Counted from the stretch's first letter, positions 35,966 through 44,873 are shown. The stretch is 64,000 nt of DNA from Paenibacillus phyllosphaerae (GCF_014192105.1 NZ_JACHXK010000001.1:682001-746000), one strand, 5' to 3'. Translations and numbers: made by a program. The notes: generated by a model from the letters alone, not told the origin.

Positions 35966-37972
35966 TTAACCTTTGCCTACCATGCTCGTCTCCTGCTGCG
36001 GACGCGACGATGTACTCGTCAACTCTTTGTACTTGTTAATGTACTTCATGCAGGTCGCTACATAGGTCGCATGCGACCACGTCAGAGGGGTAACGGATAG
36101 CGGCGATCCGCTGAATGGATCCAGCTGCTCAGGCAGCATGCCGGTCTTCAGCGCATGATCGGCAACCCATTCGATCGTCTTGCTCGCTGCTTCGAGCTCC
36201 TCGAGCGACGTGGCCGACTCGATCTTCCAATCGGCGACCCACAGCGTACATATAATCCACGGGTTGCCCGGCGCTTCGTTCAGGTTGCCAGTCCGTTGGA
36301 AGTAGTAGTCGTTGTAGTAACGGGCGATACCGCCGACATGCGTGCGGACGAGCAAGCCTTCGGAGATAGCGCGCATCGTCTTGTCTACGCGCGGGTCCGT
36401 CGTCGGCAGCACGCCGAATGCGGCAATGCCATAGATACTGCTCTCGAGCGTCATATCCTTCACCCAAGCGCCGCCGCTGCGGTACAAGCCGCGGATGAAG
36501 CGTCCCTCTTCCTCGTCCCATAGATGCTTCAAGATCGCCGCCTTCACATTGTCGGCCACCTCAAGGAACCGGTTCGCCCGCTCCTCATTGCCGAACAGCC
36601 GGCAGAAATTCGAAGCCGCCATTAGGCCGGCGTGGACCGCCGATACCGAATACGTGTAGATGCCGTGCCGCTCTTCCCACAGATCGTAGCAAGGCGATGG
36701 CAGACCCGTCTCGGGATCCAGATAGGACGCGAGGAACTTCGCCGCGCGGACGACAAGCGGCTTGTAGAGCGACTGCGCGAAGGCGATGTCGCCATGCTGT
36801 TCATACAGCTTCCAGAATGCATGCAGCACGAGACCGGTCTCGTCGATCTGGATCGGCAGCTGCGGCGCCCCTTCCGACAGGTACGGATGCCAGCTGGAGC
36901 CGACCGTGCCGTCCGGATTGTATTTGTGATGCAAATATCCTTCCGGCGACAGTCCCTCCGCGCAGAACACGAAGAACGGCTCGACCAGCTCCGGATATCC
37001 GGCATCGGACACCGCCAGCGCGATCATCGCGCCGTCGCGCGGCCATACATAGCTGTAATGGTCGCGGTTGTATTGGAGAATATCGGAATCGTTGGCCGCC
37101 GTGATCGCGCCGCGAATATCCGTTTGGGTCCGGATCGTGAGCAGACTGTGGCGGAACAGCCGAATGGCGCGCTCGCTCATGCCGCCGTAGTTATGCTTTA
37201 CCTTGGTCGCCCAGCCCTCCCAATAGACGGCCGCGCGGCGCAGCAGCTTCTCCGGCCGGTTCTCGCGCACGTAGGCGTCGAGCGATTGGACGCTTTGCAA
37301 ATTCTGGCCGACGCTCATCCAATAGGCCAACTTGGCACTAGCTTTGGCCGGGACCAGCGTCGTCAGTCCGGCGGTGCTGTCGACCGAGCCCTGCGAGATC
37401 GGATTGCCCATCAGATGGCCGTCCTCCGCATCGACCCATGTCCCCTGCGCGCCGCCGAAACGTTTGATCCCGATCGAATACTGCGCGATGCCGCCGCTGT
37501 CCGACCAGCCGTTGAACATGAAGTAGAAGTTGCGCTTGTAGTGGAACAGGCTGCCGTTCTCCGGGAGGAACGCCGCCGTATCGCCGACTTCGCTCTCCCC
37601 GATGCTCAGGTCCTGATGGAAGAAGAGCCGGACCTCCCGTTCATTGTCCCACTCGTTGAACACTTCGACCGTCCGGAGCAGAATCGGCTCGCGCTGATGC
37701 ACGCCGTCATAGATGACCAGGCGGATGCCAAGGCTGCTATGTACCGCCTCCGTTATTGCGACAAGCGTGGAATCCGCATACCGGCTTTCCTTGTGCCAAG
37801 CCGGATTATCCAGCCAGCTGAATTGCCCGTCGATCCAAATGCCGAAGCGGCACAACTGGCCCCCGACATGATTGTACTGGCCGACGTACGGATAATAGAT
37901 GTCGCGAATGTACGAGTTGCTATCCAGATTGACGAGCAGCTGCCCGTTGCCGATCGCGATATGCCGTGTCAT
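35966..37972 (-). CDS. GH15 glucoamylase-like glycoside hydrolase
   Basis: The 668-aa protein has an N-terminal beta-sandwich (~1-270, starting MTRHIAIGNGQLLVNLD) and an (alpha/alpha)6 barrel (~280-640) with YVWPRDGAM, PIQIDETGLVLHAF, the general acid in DLWEERHG and the general base in MLPEQLDPFSG, all GH15 landmarks. It lacks a signal peptide, so it acts on cytoplasmic alpha-glucan (glycogen or trehalose-type substrates), releasing glucose. The ATG overlaps the stop of the KTSC gene by four bases. Last gene of an alpha-glucan operon with a GH57-GT4 synthase/brancher. Confidence 0.9.
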   Translation of the reverse strand: MTRHIAIGNGQLLVNLDSNSYIRDIYYPYVGQYNHVGGQLCRFGIWIDGQFSWLDNPAWHKESRYADSTLVAITEAVHSSLGIRLVIYDGVHQREPILLRTVEVFNEWDNEREVRLFFHQDLSIGESEVGDTAAFLPENGSLFHYKRNFYFMFNGWSDSGGIAQYSIGIKRFGGAQGTWVDAEDGHLMGNPISQGSVDSTAGLTTLVPAKASAKLAYWMSVGQNLQSVQSLDAYVRENRPEKLLRRAAVYWEGWATKVKHNYGGMSERAIRLFRHSLLTIRTQTDIRGAITAANDSDILQYNRDHYSYVWPRDGAMIALAVSDAGYPELVEPFFVFCAEGLSPEGYLHHKYNPDGTVGSSWHPYLSEGAPQLPIQIDETGLVLHAFWKLYEQHGDIAFAQSLYKPLVVRAAKFLASYLDPETGLPSPCYDLWEERHGIYTYSVSAVHAGLMAASNFCRLFGNEERANRFLEVADNVKAAILKHLWDEEEGRFIRGLYRSGGAWVKDMTLESSIYGIAAFGVLPTTDPRVDKTMRAISEGLLVRTHVGGIARYYNDYYFQRTGNLNEAPGNPWIICTLWVADWKIESATSLEELEAASKTIEWVADHALKTGMLPEQLDPFSGSPLSVTPLTWSHATYVATCMKYINKYKELTSTSSRPQQETSMVGKG

Positions 37973-38208
37973 GTCATCTCACCAACATGGTCCAGATAGG
38001 CCTCTGTCCCGAATGGCACATGTCCCTTCTGCGTCAGTTTCATCAGTGCGTCAAGGCGGTTCGTGGATTCCACAACCGACTGATAATCGGCTTTGCCCAC
38101 AGAGTGATACGCGACGACCTCTCCCGTGTGGTAGTACAATTGAAGCTCCGCCTTCTCCTCATTGTACGAGCAGAATGCAATCTGTTTCGATTCAACCGGC
38201 AATAGCAT
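37969..38208 (-). CDS. KTSC-like small protein
   Basis: The 79-aa product MLLPVESKQIAFCSYNEE... has the layout of KTSC domains: V-x-S near the start, I-A-x-x-x-Y, a strand-rich middle with G-x-V-x-x-Y-x-x-V and a terminal helix. Such domains occur alone or fused to lysyl-tRNA synthetase and their role is unclear. ATG 38208 is exactly eight bases after GAGGAGG, so I prefer it over the ATG at 38265, which falls inside the first copy of the tandem repeat. It is coupled to GH15 (ATGA overlap). Confidence 0.6.
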   Translation of the reverse strand: MLLPVESKQIAFCSYNEEKAELQLYYHTGEVVAYHSVGKADYQSVVESTNRLDALMKLTQKGHVPFGTEAYLDHVGEMT

Positions 38209-38240
38209 CCAGTAACCCTCCTCGTTAATTGGTTTTGTGT

Positions 38241-38416
38241 CAGCTGATTGGTTTGACGTTTCCATGGGAAACTCAGCATTCAGTCAGCTGATTGATTTGA
38301 CGTTTCCTTGGGAAACTCAGCATTCAGCTAGCTGATTGGTTTGATGTTTCCATGGGAAACTCAGCATTCAGCCAGCTGATTGGTTTGACGTTTCCTTGGG
38401 AAACTCAGCATTCAGC
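38241..38416 (-). repeat. Four tandem 44-bp copies of the hairpin motif, in operon leader position
   Basis: Four near-identical units start at 38241, 38285, 38329 and 38373, an exact 44-base period. In transcript sense each unit is CTGA, ATGC, TGA, then a hairpin GTTTCC-CA[TA]-GGAAAC, then G, TCA, AACCAA, TCAG. CTGA pairs with TCAG and TGA with TCA, giving a stem with an internal loop ATGC/AACCAA. Variation between units is confined to the hairpin tip and single bases. It lies between the GMPP-like gene (stop 38466) and the KTSC gene (ATG 38208), so it is transcribed within the operon. Confidence 0.9.
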
Positions 38417-38465
38417 TAGATGGGGAATTCATGTGATGACCTTGTAAAAATCCGCCTACTTACAT

Positions 38466-40910
38466 CTATATGAGGTACTGCGCAATTTCTTCCTGATATT
38501 GCCCAATTATTGCATCGGCTTTATCCGCCGAGTCGGATTCTACGATCAGCTGCAGCTGCGGCGCGTTGGCTTCGTGCAGCACCAGGATGCTGCCGTCTTC
38601 TTGATGGAAGCGCAATCCGCCGGACCATTCGACCTGGCGGCGGCTGCTGCCGTCGCGCTCGGCCAGTTGGCGGAAAATCGCCCCTTTGCGCTCCCATGGG
38701 CAATCGATCCATTGCCTGCGGCGGTATTGCTGCGGAATCGCCGCCAGCATCTCTTCCGGCTTCTGCCCGGAACCCGCCATATGCAGCATCAGCATCGCCG
38801 CCGCATACAATCCGCTGTAGAGCGGATGGAACAATGGCGCCTCGGACGCCTGCAGGATCGAACGCGGATCATGCTTCGTCCGCAAGACCGTAAATCCGAG
38901 CCCCTCCGCAATACTCTCCGCAACGGCAGGAGCGTCGACAGGCAGGGCGATCGTCCGTTTGACGCCGTGGTGGCTGGCAGCGAGCATCGCCAAACAAATC
39001 ATATCGTCCCCTTCAACCTTCGTTCCATCGGGCAGCAACACCTGCAGCCCGCGTCCGCTCTCATCCAGCACGAGGCACACATCGGACGTACGGGCAAATA
39101 TGGAGAGGGCGTTGGCATCTCCGGGCGTTCCTGCATAGACGATGCGTTCCGCCCCGGGACCCAGCAGCGCGGCGGCAAGCGAGTAGACCGCCGGCTCCGC
39201 GTAGATCGCCACCTTGCCGATCAGTCCTCCTCCGGTGCCACTGCCTGCACGCTGAGCAGAAGCGGCAGGCTGATGCTGCGACCAGTCGACCGCCATCGTG
39301 AACCGCTCGGCGTACACGTCGTTCACATAGACATCGGCCCTGCCGCCAATCTGCTCCGGATCGACGCGACGGAAATCTTGGTGCCAATAGGCGCTCTCGA
39401 TCTTCCGCTCGAGGCTCTTCGGAATCGGCAAGCCTGCGCCGTCCGAGCATTCGAGCCGTACGCCGAGCCTCGCATCTTCCAAGCTGTGCTGGACATGCAA
39501 GGAGCCGTCCAAGCCAGCTTCGGTGACATAGGCTCTGGCCGCTTCCGGAAGCGTAATGCCGCCGTCCACGATATCGAGGCCAATCGTCCGCAGACCGGCG
39601 AGCAGCGACTCTTGCATCACGCCGCAGTAATTGTTATCCGAGCAGGTGAGCAGCAGCCTGCTGCCTACCGGATATTGCGACCCGTAGGCGAGTGCGAATC
39701 GGGCTGCGAATTGCGGCGTCATTTCGATGCCAGCGAGGCCGTAGACGCCCCATGTCGCGAACAATCGCCTCGTGACCGTGCTGCCCCAGATCAGCGAGCT
39801 ATGCACATGCGCTTCGTCGCGGATTTCTTTGTCCGGCCAGATATGCACCTCCGAAGCAAGCGTCGCTTTCTTGCCGATCCGGCAATGGCTGCCGACGACC
39901 GACTGCTGCCTCAGCCGCGATCCCGATCCGACAATGCTGTGATTGCACAGCAGCGAACCGTTCATCTCGACGCCGTCGCCCACCTCCGCCCGATGCCAAA
40001 CAATCGAACGGCCCAGCTCCGACCTGCCGCCAATCCGCGCCGAATCGCCGATAATCGTATACGGGCCGAGCACCGCACCTCCGCCGATCGAGGCGCCAGC
40101 GCCGATATAGGCCGGCCCTTCGATCGTAGCCGCCGGATGCAGCTCCGCCTCTTCGTGCGCATAGACGCCGGGGCTGATCTGCCGCCCGGAGAGGCGTACG
40201 TTCACTTTGCCGTCGAGCATATCGAACTGCGTCTGCTTGTACTGCTCGATGCTGCCGATATCCGACCAGTACCGTTCCGTGATATAGCCGAAGAGCGGCA
40301 CGCCGGCCTCCATGAGCGTCGGGAACAGCTCTTTGCTGAAATCGTACTCTTGCCCCTGCGGGATGTGGCCGAGCACCTCAGGCTCGATGATGTAGATGCC
40401 GGTATTGACCGTGTCGCTGAATACCTCCGACCAGTCGGGCTTCTCGATGAACCGGGCGATGCGTCCATCCGGTCCCGTCTGCACGACGCCGAACTCCAGC
40501 GGCTGCTCGACGCGGGCGAGCACGATCGTGACCTTAGAGCCGCTCTGTTCATGAAAAGCGACGGCCTCCGTCAGATCGATATCCGTCAAGGCATCGCCGC
40601 TAATGACGACGAACCGTTCCTGGAGGAAAGCTTCGGCGTTCTTGATGCTCCCTGCCGTCCCGAGCGGCACCGTCTCGTCAAAATAATGCAGGTTCACGCC
40701 ATGCGAGCTGCCATCGTCGTAATACGAGGTGATCGCTTCCGGCATATACTGCGTGGTGACGGCAATATCCCGAATGCCATGCTCATGCAGCAACTCGATA
40801 ATATAACTCATGCACGGTTTGTTCAGCAGCGGAACCATTGGTTTGGGAAGCGAGCATGTGAGCGGTCTGAGACGCGTTCCTTTGCCCCCTGCCATGATGA
40901 CTGCTTTCAC
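38466..40910 (-). CDS. Nucleotidyltransferase-hexapeptide-phosphomannomutase fusion (PMM half probably inactive)
   Basis: The 814-aa protein has a mannose-1-P guanylyltransferase/ADP-glucose-pyrophosphorylase-like domain (~1-235, MAGGKGTRLRPLT, FIEKPDWSEV), a left-handed beta-helix of hexapeptide repeats (~245-375), and a phosphohexomutase-like domain (~380-810). In the mutase domain the phosphoserine loop TASHNP is not recognisable: the corresponding region reads DGSLHVQHSLEDARLG. Catalysis there is therefore doubtful. GTG 40910 after AGAAGGGGG gives the family start VKAVIMAGG; the frame extends to 40958. Next to a GH57-GT4 gene it may act on glucose-1-P for alpha-glucan synthesis instead of mannose. 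Confidence 0.85.
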   Translation of the reverse strand: MKAVIMAGGKGTRLRPLTCSLPKPMVPLLNKPCMSYIIELLHEHGIRDIAVTTQYMPEAITSYYDDGSSHGVNLHYFDETVPLGTAGSIKNAEAFLQERFVVISGDALTDIDLTEAVAFHEQSGSKVTIVLARVEQPLEFGVVQTGPDGRIARFIEKPDWSEVFSDTVNTGIYIIEPEVLGHIPQGQEYDFSKELFPTLMEAGVPLFGYITERYWSDIGSIEQYKQTQFDMLDGKVNVRLSGRQISPGVYAHEEAELHPAATIEGPAYIGAGASIGGGAVLGPYTIIGDSARIGGRSELGRSIVWHRAEVGDGVEMNGSLLCNHSIVGSGSRLRQQSVVGSHCRIGKKATLASEVHIWPDKEIRDEAHVHSSLIWGSTVTRRLFATWGVYGLAGIEMTPQFAARFALAYGSQYPVGSRLLLTCSDNNYCGVMQESLLAGLRTIGLDIVDGGITLPEAARAYVTEAGLDGSLHVQHSLEDARLGVRLECSDGAGLPIPKSLERKIESAYWHQDFRRVDPEQIGGRADVYVNDVYAERFTMAVDWSQHQPAASAQRAGSGTGGGLIGKVAIYAEPAVYSLAAALLGPGAERIVYAGTPGDANALSIFARTSDVCLVLDESGRGLQVLLPDGTKVEGDDMICLAMLAASHHGVKRTIALPVDAPAVAESIAEGLGFTVLRTKHDPRSILQASEAPLFHPLYSGLYAAAMLMLHMAGSGQKPEEMLAAIPQQYRRRQWIDCPWERKGAIFRQLAERDGSSRRQVEWSGGLRFHQEDGSILVLHEANAPQLQLIVESDSADKADAIIGQYQEEIAQYLI

Positions 40911-40980
40911 GAAAGGCACATCCCCCTTCTGTCGTCTCGTACATCGGTTGCTTACCAAGATAACGGATTAGGTCGGTTGC

Positions 40981-43863
40981 TTAATTCGCATTGCCTGCTG
41001 CATACATGCGGTCAGCCGCATCCTCGTAGATATCGCGGATTCGTTCCGCTTGACGATCCCACTGGTATTCCGTCACCAGCTTCTCATAGGCGTTCTCCGC
41101 CATCGACACCGCATTGCCTGGGAAGAGCAGCATCTCCGTGACGTGCCAGGCGAGCGAATCCACATGCCCCGGCAACGCCTTGAAGCCTTGCACGCCGTGC
41201 TCCACGATATGCGCCAGCCCTCCGGTATCGGAGACGACAAGCGGTCTCTTGTAGCGCATCGCCTCGAGGGCGACCAGCCCGAACGGTTCGTACAGGCTCG
41301 GTATGGCGACAACGTCCGCACGCGCCATCCAGGCGGCTTTCTCATCGTCTTGAATGAAGCCCACGAATCTGACGCGGTCTCCGAGATGCGCGGCCTGTTG
41401 GCGAAGCGTATGCTCCATCGGTCCGGAGCCGGCGATGATGAGCTTGGCGTCTTGCACATGATGAAGGATTTGCGGGAGCGCTTGGATGAGCACCTGCACC
41501 CCTTTTTCGAAGACGAGCCTGCCGATATAGAAAATCACCTTGCCGTCTTCCCGCTTCGGCACCGCCGGCACCGCGTGATGGAGATCGATCCCGTTCGGGA
41601 CGAGCGCGAGCTTGTCCTCCGGCAAATTGAAGCAGTGGCGCACCTCTTCGACCATCGGCTTGCTGCATACGATCACCTTGGTCGCTTCATAACACAGGCC
41701 GCTCTCGAGGCGGTGAATGTTGTGCTGCAGTTCGGAATGCAGCGCCCCGCCGTTGCGCCCCCACTCCGTTGCATGAATCGTCGCTATAAGCGGAATATGA
41801 TAGCTCAGCTTAATCTCGCGCGCCGTGTAGTAGACCATCCAGTCATGCGCATGCAGCATGTCGATCCGGCCGCCCGCTTCCTTCCACTGCACGAGATGGT
41901 CGGTCATCGCGAGGTTCATCTCGAACGTCCAATGATAGAAATCCGTATCCCCGGAATGCAGCACGGGCACGCGGTGAACGTAGACCCCTTCCGCTTTCTC
42001 GAAGTATGGCGCTCCGTACTGCGAGGTCGTGACGACATGGACGATATCATCGCCGCGTCTGGCCAGCTCCTGCGCCAGTTCGCTGACGGCCTTCGCCAGC
42101 CCCCCGACATTCTTAGGCGGATATTCCCACGCGAGCATGAAAATATTGCGTTTGCCCTCCGTCTCCTTCAGCACCTGTTGCAACCGCTCTTTCGAGAGCA
42201 GCGAGACCGGGGTTGGCGCATCGATCTGGATATAGTCGCCGAACTGGATGTTGGGGAAGCAATTGTGCTCCGCCTCCAACTTCGCCACCCACTCCGGGTT
42301 CAGCTGATCGCTGTCGATCGCGTCGCATAGCTGGTGGAAATTATTCAGGTGCAGCTTCGTCCGCTTGACCGCGTAATCGACGACCGTGCCGGCATCCATA
42401 ATGAACGCCCAGTCGCTGCTCTGCGCCAGCATCAGCTCGCGCGCCGCTTGATTCAGCGCCCGACGAGTCAGCTGCCGGAGCATCGTCTCTTCCGCCAAGT
42501 CGGCATGAGCGCTGGCCAGTTGGATCATTCGTTCCTCCGCCTGATGCAGATGGCGGTAGATCCAGTCGTTATGGTTCTGGAGCCAGACCTCGGCGGTGGA
42601 ATTGCGGCCCCAAGACGAATCATTAATCTTCCCCGTGTCCGAAAGCGGATATTGGGCGAGATACTCCGACGGCGTGATCATCTTCACCGAATGCTGGTCG
42701 TAATACAGCTTGCGGCACAGCTCCTCGATCCAGACCGGCCCCTCATACCACCAATGGCCGAACAGCTCGGCATCGTAAGGGGAGAGCATGAGGGGGGTCC
42801 GATCCAGGAAGTTGTAAGCATGGTCGGCCTCCGCCTGACGGCACGCGATAAAATGGTCCGCCTGCATCGCCGCTTTATTGCGCGCCCAGTCGGGGTTATA
42901 CGGCTCTTTGTAGGAGCCTTTGGAGGTGATCCGGTAATATTTGATCCCCGTATTCACGCGCTCGTTGGTCGGCAGCACGTAAGGCTTAATGTAGTTCCAC
43001 GCCTGCTCGGACTCCCAGCCCAGATCCCAGCCGATATCGCGGTAATATTCCCGATAGTCAAAATCGCCCGGATATCCGTCCGTCGAGCTCCACACCTGCT
43101 GCGAGGAAGCGGGATCCCGCGGGAAGGCGCTGACGCCGTAAGGCGTTAGCAGCGGCGCATACAGCTCCCTGTTCGCCCGCGGGGTCGCATATTCCACAGC
43201 CGTCGAATCGCAGATGAAGTAGTCGATTCCGTATTGGCGGAGAATCCGGTCAACGCCGATGCTGTAGGCGCACTCGGGCAGCCAGATGCCGCGCGGCCTG
43301 CGACCGAAGTGGCGCACATAGTCGTTCACCGCCGTTGCGATCTGCGCTCGGATCCCCTCCTCGGTCTTCACGAGCGGCAGGAACGCATGCGTCGCCGCGC
43401 TCGTCATAATCTCGAGCTTGCCGGTCGCTTGCAGCGCCGCAAACCGCGGGATGAGCTTCATGCCCGACGCGAGGAACATCTGCTTGTAATGCTTGAATTT
43501 GTCCGCATACATATGCGCCAGCGGCAGCAGCCCCGAATCGTTCGCCAGCCGCAGCTTCTCGCTCTCCGCCAGCCGGATCAGCTTGTCCAGATGCGAAAGC
43601 ACCCGCTGCTGCATGAGCGGATCGTCGAGCAGCGCGAGCAATGTCGGGGTCATCGATACGGTAATGCGGAAGTCGACGCCTTCGCTGTCGAGCCGTTCCA
43701 TCGTCTCCAAGAGCGGCAGGTAGGTCTCGAGCATCGCCTCGTAGAACCATCGCTCCTCGAGATAGTCATCCCGGTCATGATGGCGAATGTAAGGCAGATG
43801 CATGTGTAGCACCAGGGTGATATACCCTTTGCAGATCGGCCTCTGCCGTATTTTGTTCATCAT
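40981..43863 (-). CDS. GH57 alpha-glucan branching enzyme fused to GT4 glucan synthase
   Basis: The 960-aa fusion starts at ATG 43863 and quickly enters the GH57 motif GYITLVLHMHLPYIRH. The GH57 nucleophile is in GIWLPECAYS near 200 and the acid Asp in SPYDAELFGHWW near 355, followed by the DUF1957-like helical domain (~400-520). From ~560 a GT4 glycogen-synthase-like enzyme begins (AWEYPPKNVGGLAKAVSELA) with E-x7-E in YEPFGLVALEAMRYK. Chain elongation and branching thus sit in one polypeptide. The frame continues upstream to 44103 but those 80 residues lie antisense-like inside the DUF4912 gene and are implausible. It overlaps that gene by 89 bases. Confidence 0.9.
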   Translation of the reverse strand: MMNKIRQRPICKGYITLVLHMHLPYIRHHDRDDYLEERWFYEAMLETYLPLLETMERLDSEGVDFRITVSMTPTLLALLDDPLMQQRVLSHLDKLIRLAESEKLRLANDSGLLPLAHMYADKFKHYKQMFLASGMKLIPRFAALQATGKLEIMTSAATHAFLPLVKTEEGIRAQIATAVNDYVRHFGRRPRGIWLPECAYSIGVDRILRQYGIDYFICDSTAVEYATPRANRELYAPLLTPYGVSAFPRDPASSQQVWSSTDGYPGDFDYREYYRDIGWDLGWESEQAWNYIKPYVLPTNERVNTGIKYYRITSKGSYKEPYNPDWARNKAAMQADHFIACRQAEADHAYNFLDRTPLMLSPYDAELFGHWWYEGPVWIEELCRKLYYDQHSVKMITPSEYLAQYPLSDTGKINDSSWGRNSTAEVWLQNHNDWIYRHLHQAEERMIQLASAHADLAEETMLRQLTRRALNQAARELMLAQSSDWAFIMDAGTVVDYAVKRTKLHLNNFHQLCDAIDSDQLNPEWVAKLEAEHNCFPNIQFGDYIQIDAPTPVSLLSKERLQQVLKETEGKRNIFMLAWEYPPKNVGGLAKAVSELAQELARRGDDIVHVVTTSQYGAPYFEKAEGVYVHRVPVLHSGDTDFYHWTFEMNLAMTDHLVQWKEAGGRIDMLHAHDWMVYYTAREIKLSYHIPLIATIHATEWGRNGGALHSELQHNIHRLESGLCYEATKVIVCSKPMVEEVRHCFNLPEDKLALVPNGIDLHHAVPAVPKREDGKVIFYIGRLVFEKGVQVLIQALPQILHHVQDAKLIIAGSGPMEHTLRQQAAHLGDRVRFVGFIQDDEKAAWMARADVVAIPSLYEPFGLVALEAMRYKRPLVVSDTGGLAHIVEHGVQGFKALPGHVDSLAWHVTEMLLFPGNAVSMAENAYEKLVTEYQWDRQAERIRDIYEDAADRMYAAGNAN

Positions 43864-44365
43864 CGTGGCGGATTCCCCCTTTCTTGATTTGCGCGAGCGT
43901 CTGAATGTTCTCGAACAGATGCGGCAGCACCCGTTGTCCATACGGATGCACGGTTGGCCATGCGGCAACGACAGGCTCGCCGTAAGCCGGGGCGGTCGCG
44001 CGCGGCAACGCCACGAAATTCGAGCGAACGAGCGGAACAAACTGGCGGTTCCAGGTGTATGTACCAAAGTCGACCATATATGTAGCACCGGCTCCGGCTC
44101 CATTGATGTACCAGCTGCAGGACTCCGGCGTAGTCTCGATGTCGAAATAACCGTTCGCGTTGTTCCCGTTGAAATACACGTTCGTCACGTCATATACGCG
44201 CAGCACCTTCGGCAGATTATGCCAATCCGTCTGAAAATGCTGCGCCGCCAGCCACCGCCTGCGGTTGCTGATCTCCCAATACACGTAGAGCGTATGGGCA
44301 TCCCGCGCCATTAGCTGCAGCAAATCTTTCTCGTACCGTTCCGGCAGCTCTGGAACGTTAATCAT
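43775..44365 (-). CDS. DUF4912 protein
   Basis: The 196-aa protein contains the DUF4912 pattern: ARDAHTLYVYWEIS, VLRVYDVTNV, WYINGAGAGATYMVDFGTY and a proline-rich end. The fold is beta-rich and may bind carbohydrate. Such genes are regularly next to GH57 and glucan synthase genes, so a scaffold or accessory role in alpha-glucan synthesis is likely. ATG 44365 lies ten bases after GGAGG; the TTG at 44383 is within the ribosome binding site. Its last ~30 codons overlap the GH57-GT4 start, an unusually long overlap that suggests coupled translation. First gene of the operon. Confidence 0.75.
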   Translation of the reverse strand: MINVPELPERYEKDLLQLMARDAHTLYVYWEISNRRRWLAAQHFQTDWHNLPKVLRVYDVTNVYFNGNNANGYFDIETTPESCSWYINGAGAGATYMVDFGTYTWNRQFVPLVRSNFVALPRATAPAYGEPVVAAWPTVHPYGQRVLPHLFENIQTLAQIKKGGIRHDDEQNTAEADLQRVYHPGATHASALHSPS

Positions 44366-44509
44366 GTTACTCTCTCCTCCCAAGCTTCACTCATCTTCAA
44401 TCTTTCCTGCGCGGTAGACACGAACAAAATTAGAATGGCATTCCATTGGGAAGGTTATACGCTTTTTCACCAAAGGGCTACCGCCCTCTGGACACCATTT
44501 TTCTTCACC

Positions 44510-44842
44510 TCGCCCCTTCCCCCTCCATTGGAGGGGAACCAGAGGGCAACCGCCCAGCCTATGCTTCCGCAGTGAGTTTTCCGCCGGAAAACTCTGAGGA
44601 CACCCGTAACTGGCGTGACTCGGCACGCGGCCGCCTTCGATCTGTCCTTTCGTTGTTGGACCGCTTTTGCCATGACGGACCGCCCGCATGTCATACACAT
44701 GCGGACGCACCATTACAGGGCAAAGCTCTTAGTCGAGCTTCGTTCGCTACTTTTATGCCTTGGGGAGTAGACCTGTTGATTTTGTGCGATCAGACTTCAA
44801 TACCAGTTATCCCTCGCTTGACGTCCACTTTGTGGACACGCT
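44510..44842. repeat. Structured repeat element, copy A
   Basis: This 333-base non-coding element shares long blocks with copy B at 49111-49392: CCCCTCCATTGGAGGGG, GGCGTGACTCGG, CTTCGATCTGTCCTTTCG, a GACCTGTTG block and CCCTCGCTTGACGTCC. Where the copies differ, stems are preserved: CCGCATGT/ACATGCGG (44684-44704) here against a different 14-bp stem in B, and GTCCAC-TTT-GTGGAC (44823-44837) against GTCCCC-TTC-GGGGAC. Copy A has an extra GAGTTTTCC/GGAAAACTC hairpin near 44575-44595. No open frame is shared in register. It fills the gap 44366-44918 together with a terminator. Confidence 0.75.
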
Positions 44843-44873
44843 CTACTTTTTGGACACTTCTTGCCAGCCACAA

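Noticed and set aside
38241..38416. CRISPR array.
   Set aside because: The repeats are directly adjacent with no variable spacers between them, the period is exactly 44, and no cas gene is nearby.
38499..41141. An 880-codon plus-strand frame opposite the nucleotidyltransferase fusion.
   Set aside because: Composition and lack of motifs or start signals show it to be antisense noise in GC-rich DNA.
43864..44103. An 80-residue N-terminal extension of the GH57-GT4 protein.
   Set aside because: It overlaps DUF4912 in another frame, is rich in Arg, Ser and Cys without similarity to GH57 proteins, and a start at 43863 fits the family.
44387..44713. A minus-strand frame with ending like one at 49105-49422 (shared VPLQWRGKGRG).
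   Set aside because: The shared peptide comes from the structured repeat; the rest is out of register between copies, and indels break the frame.
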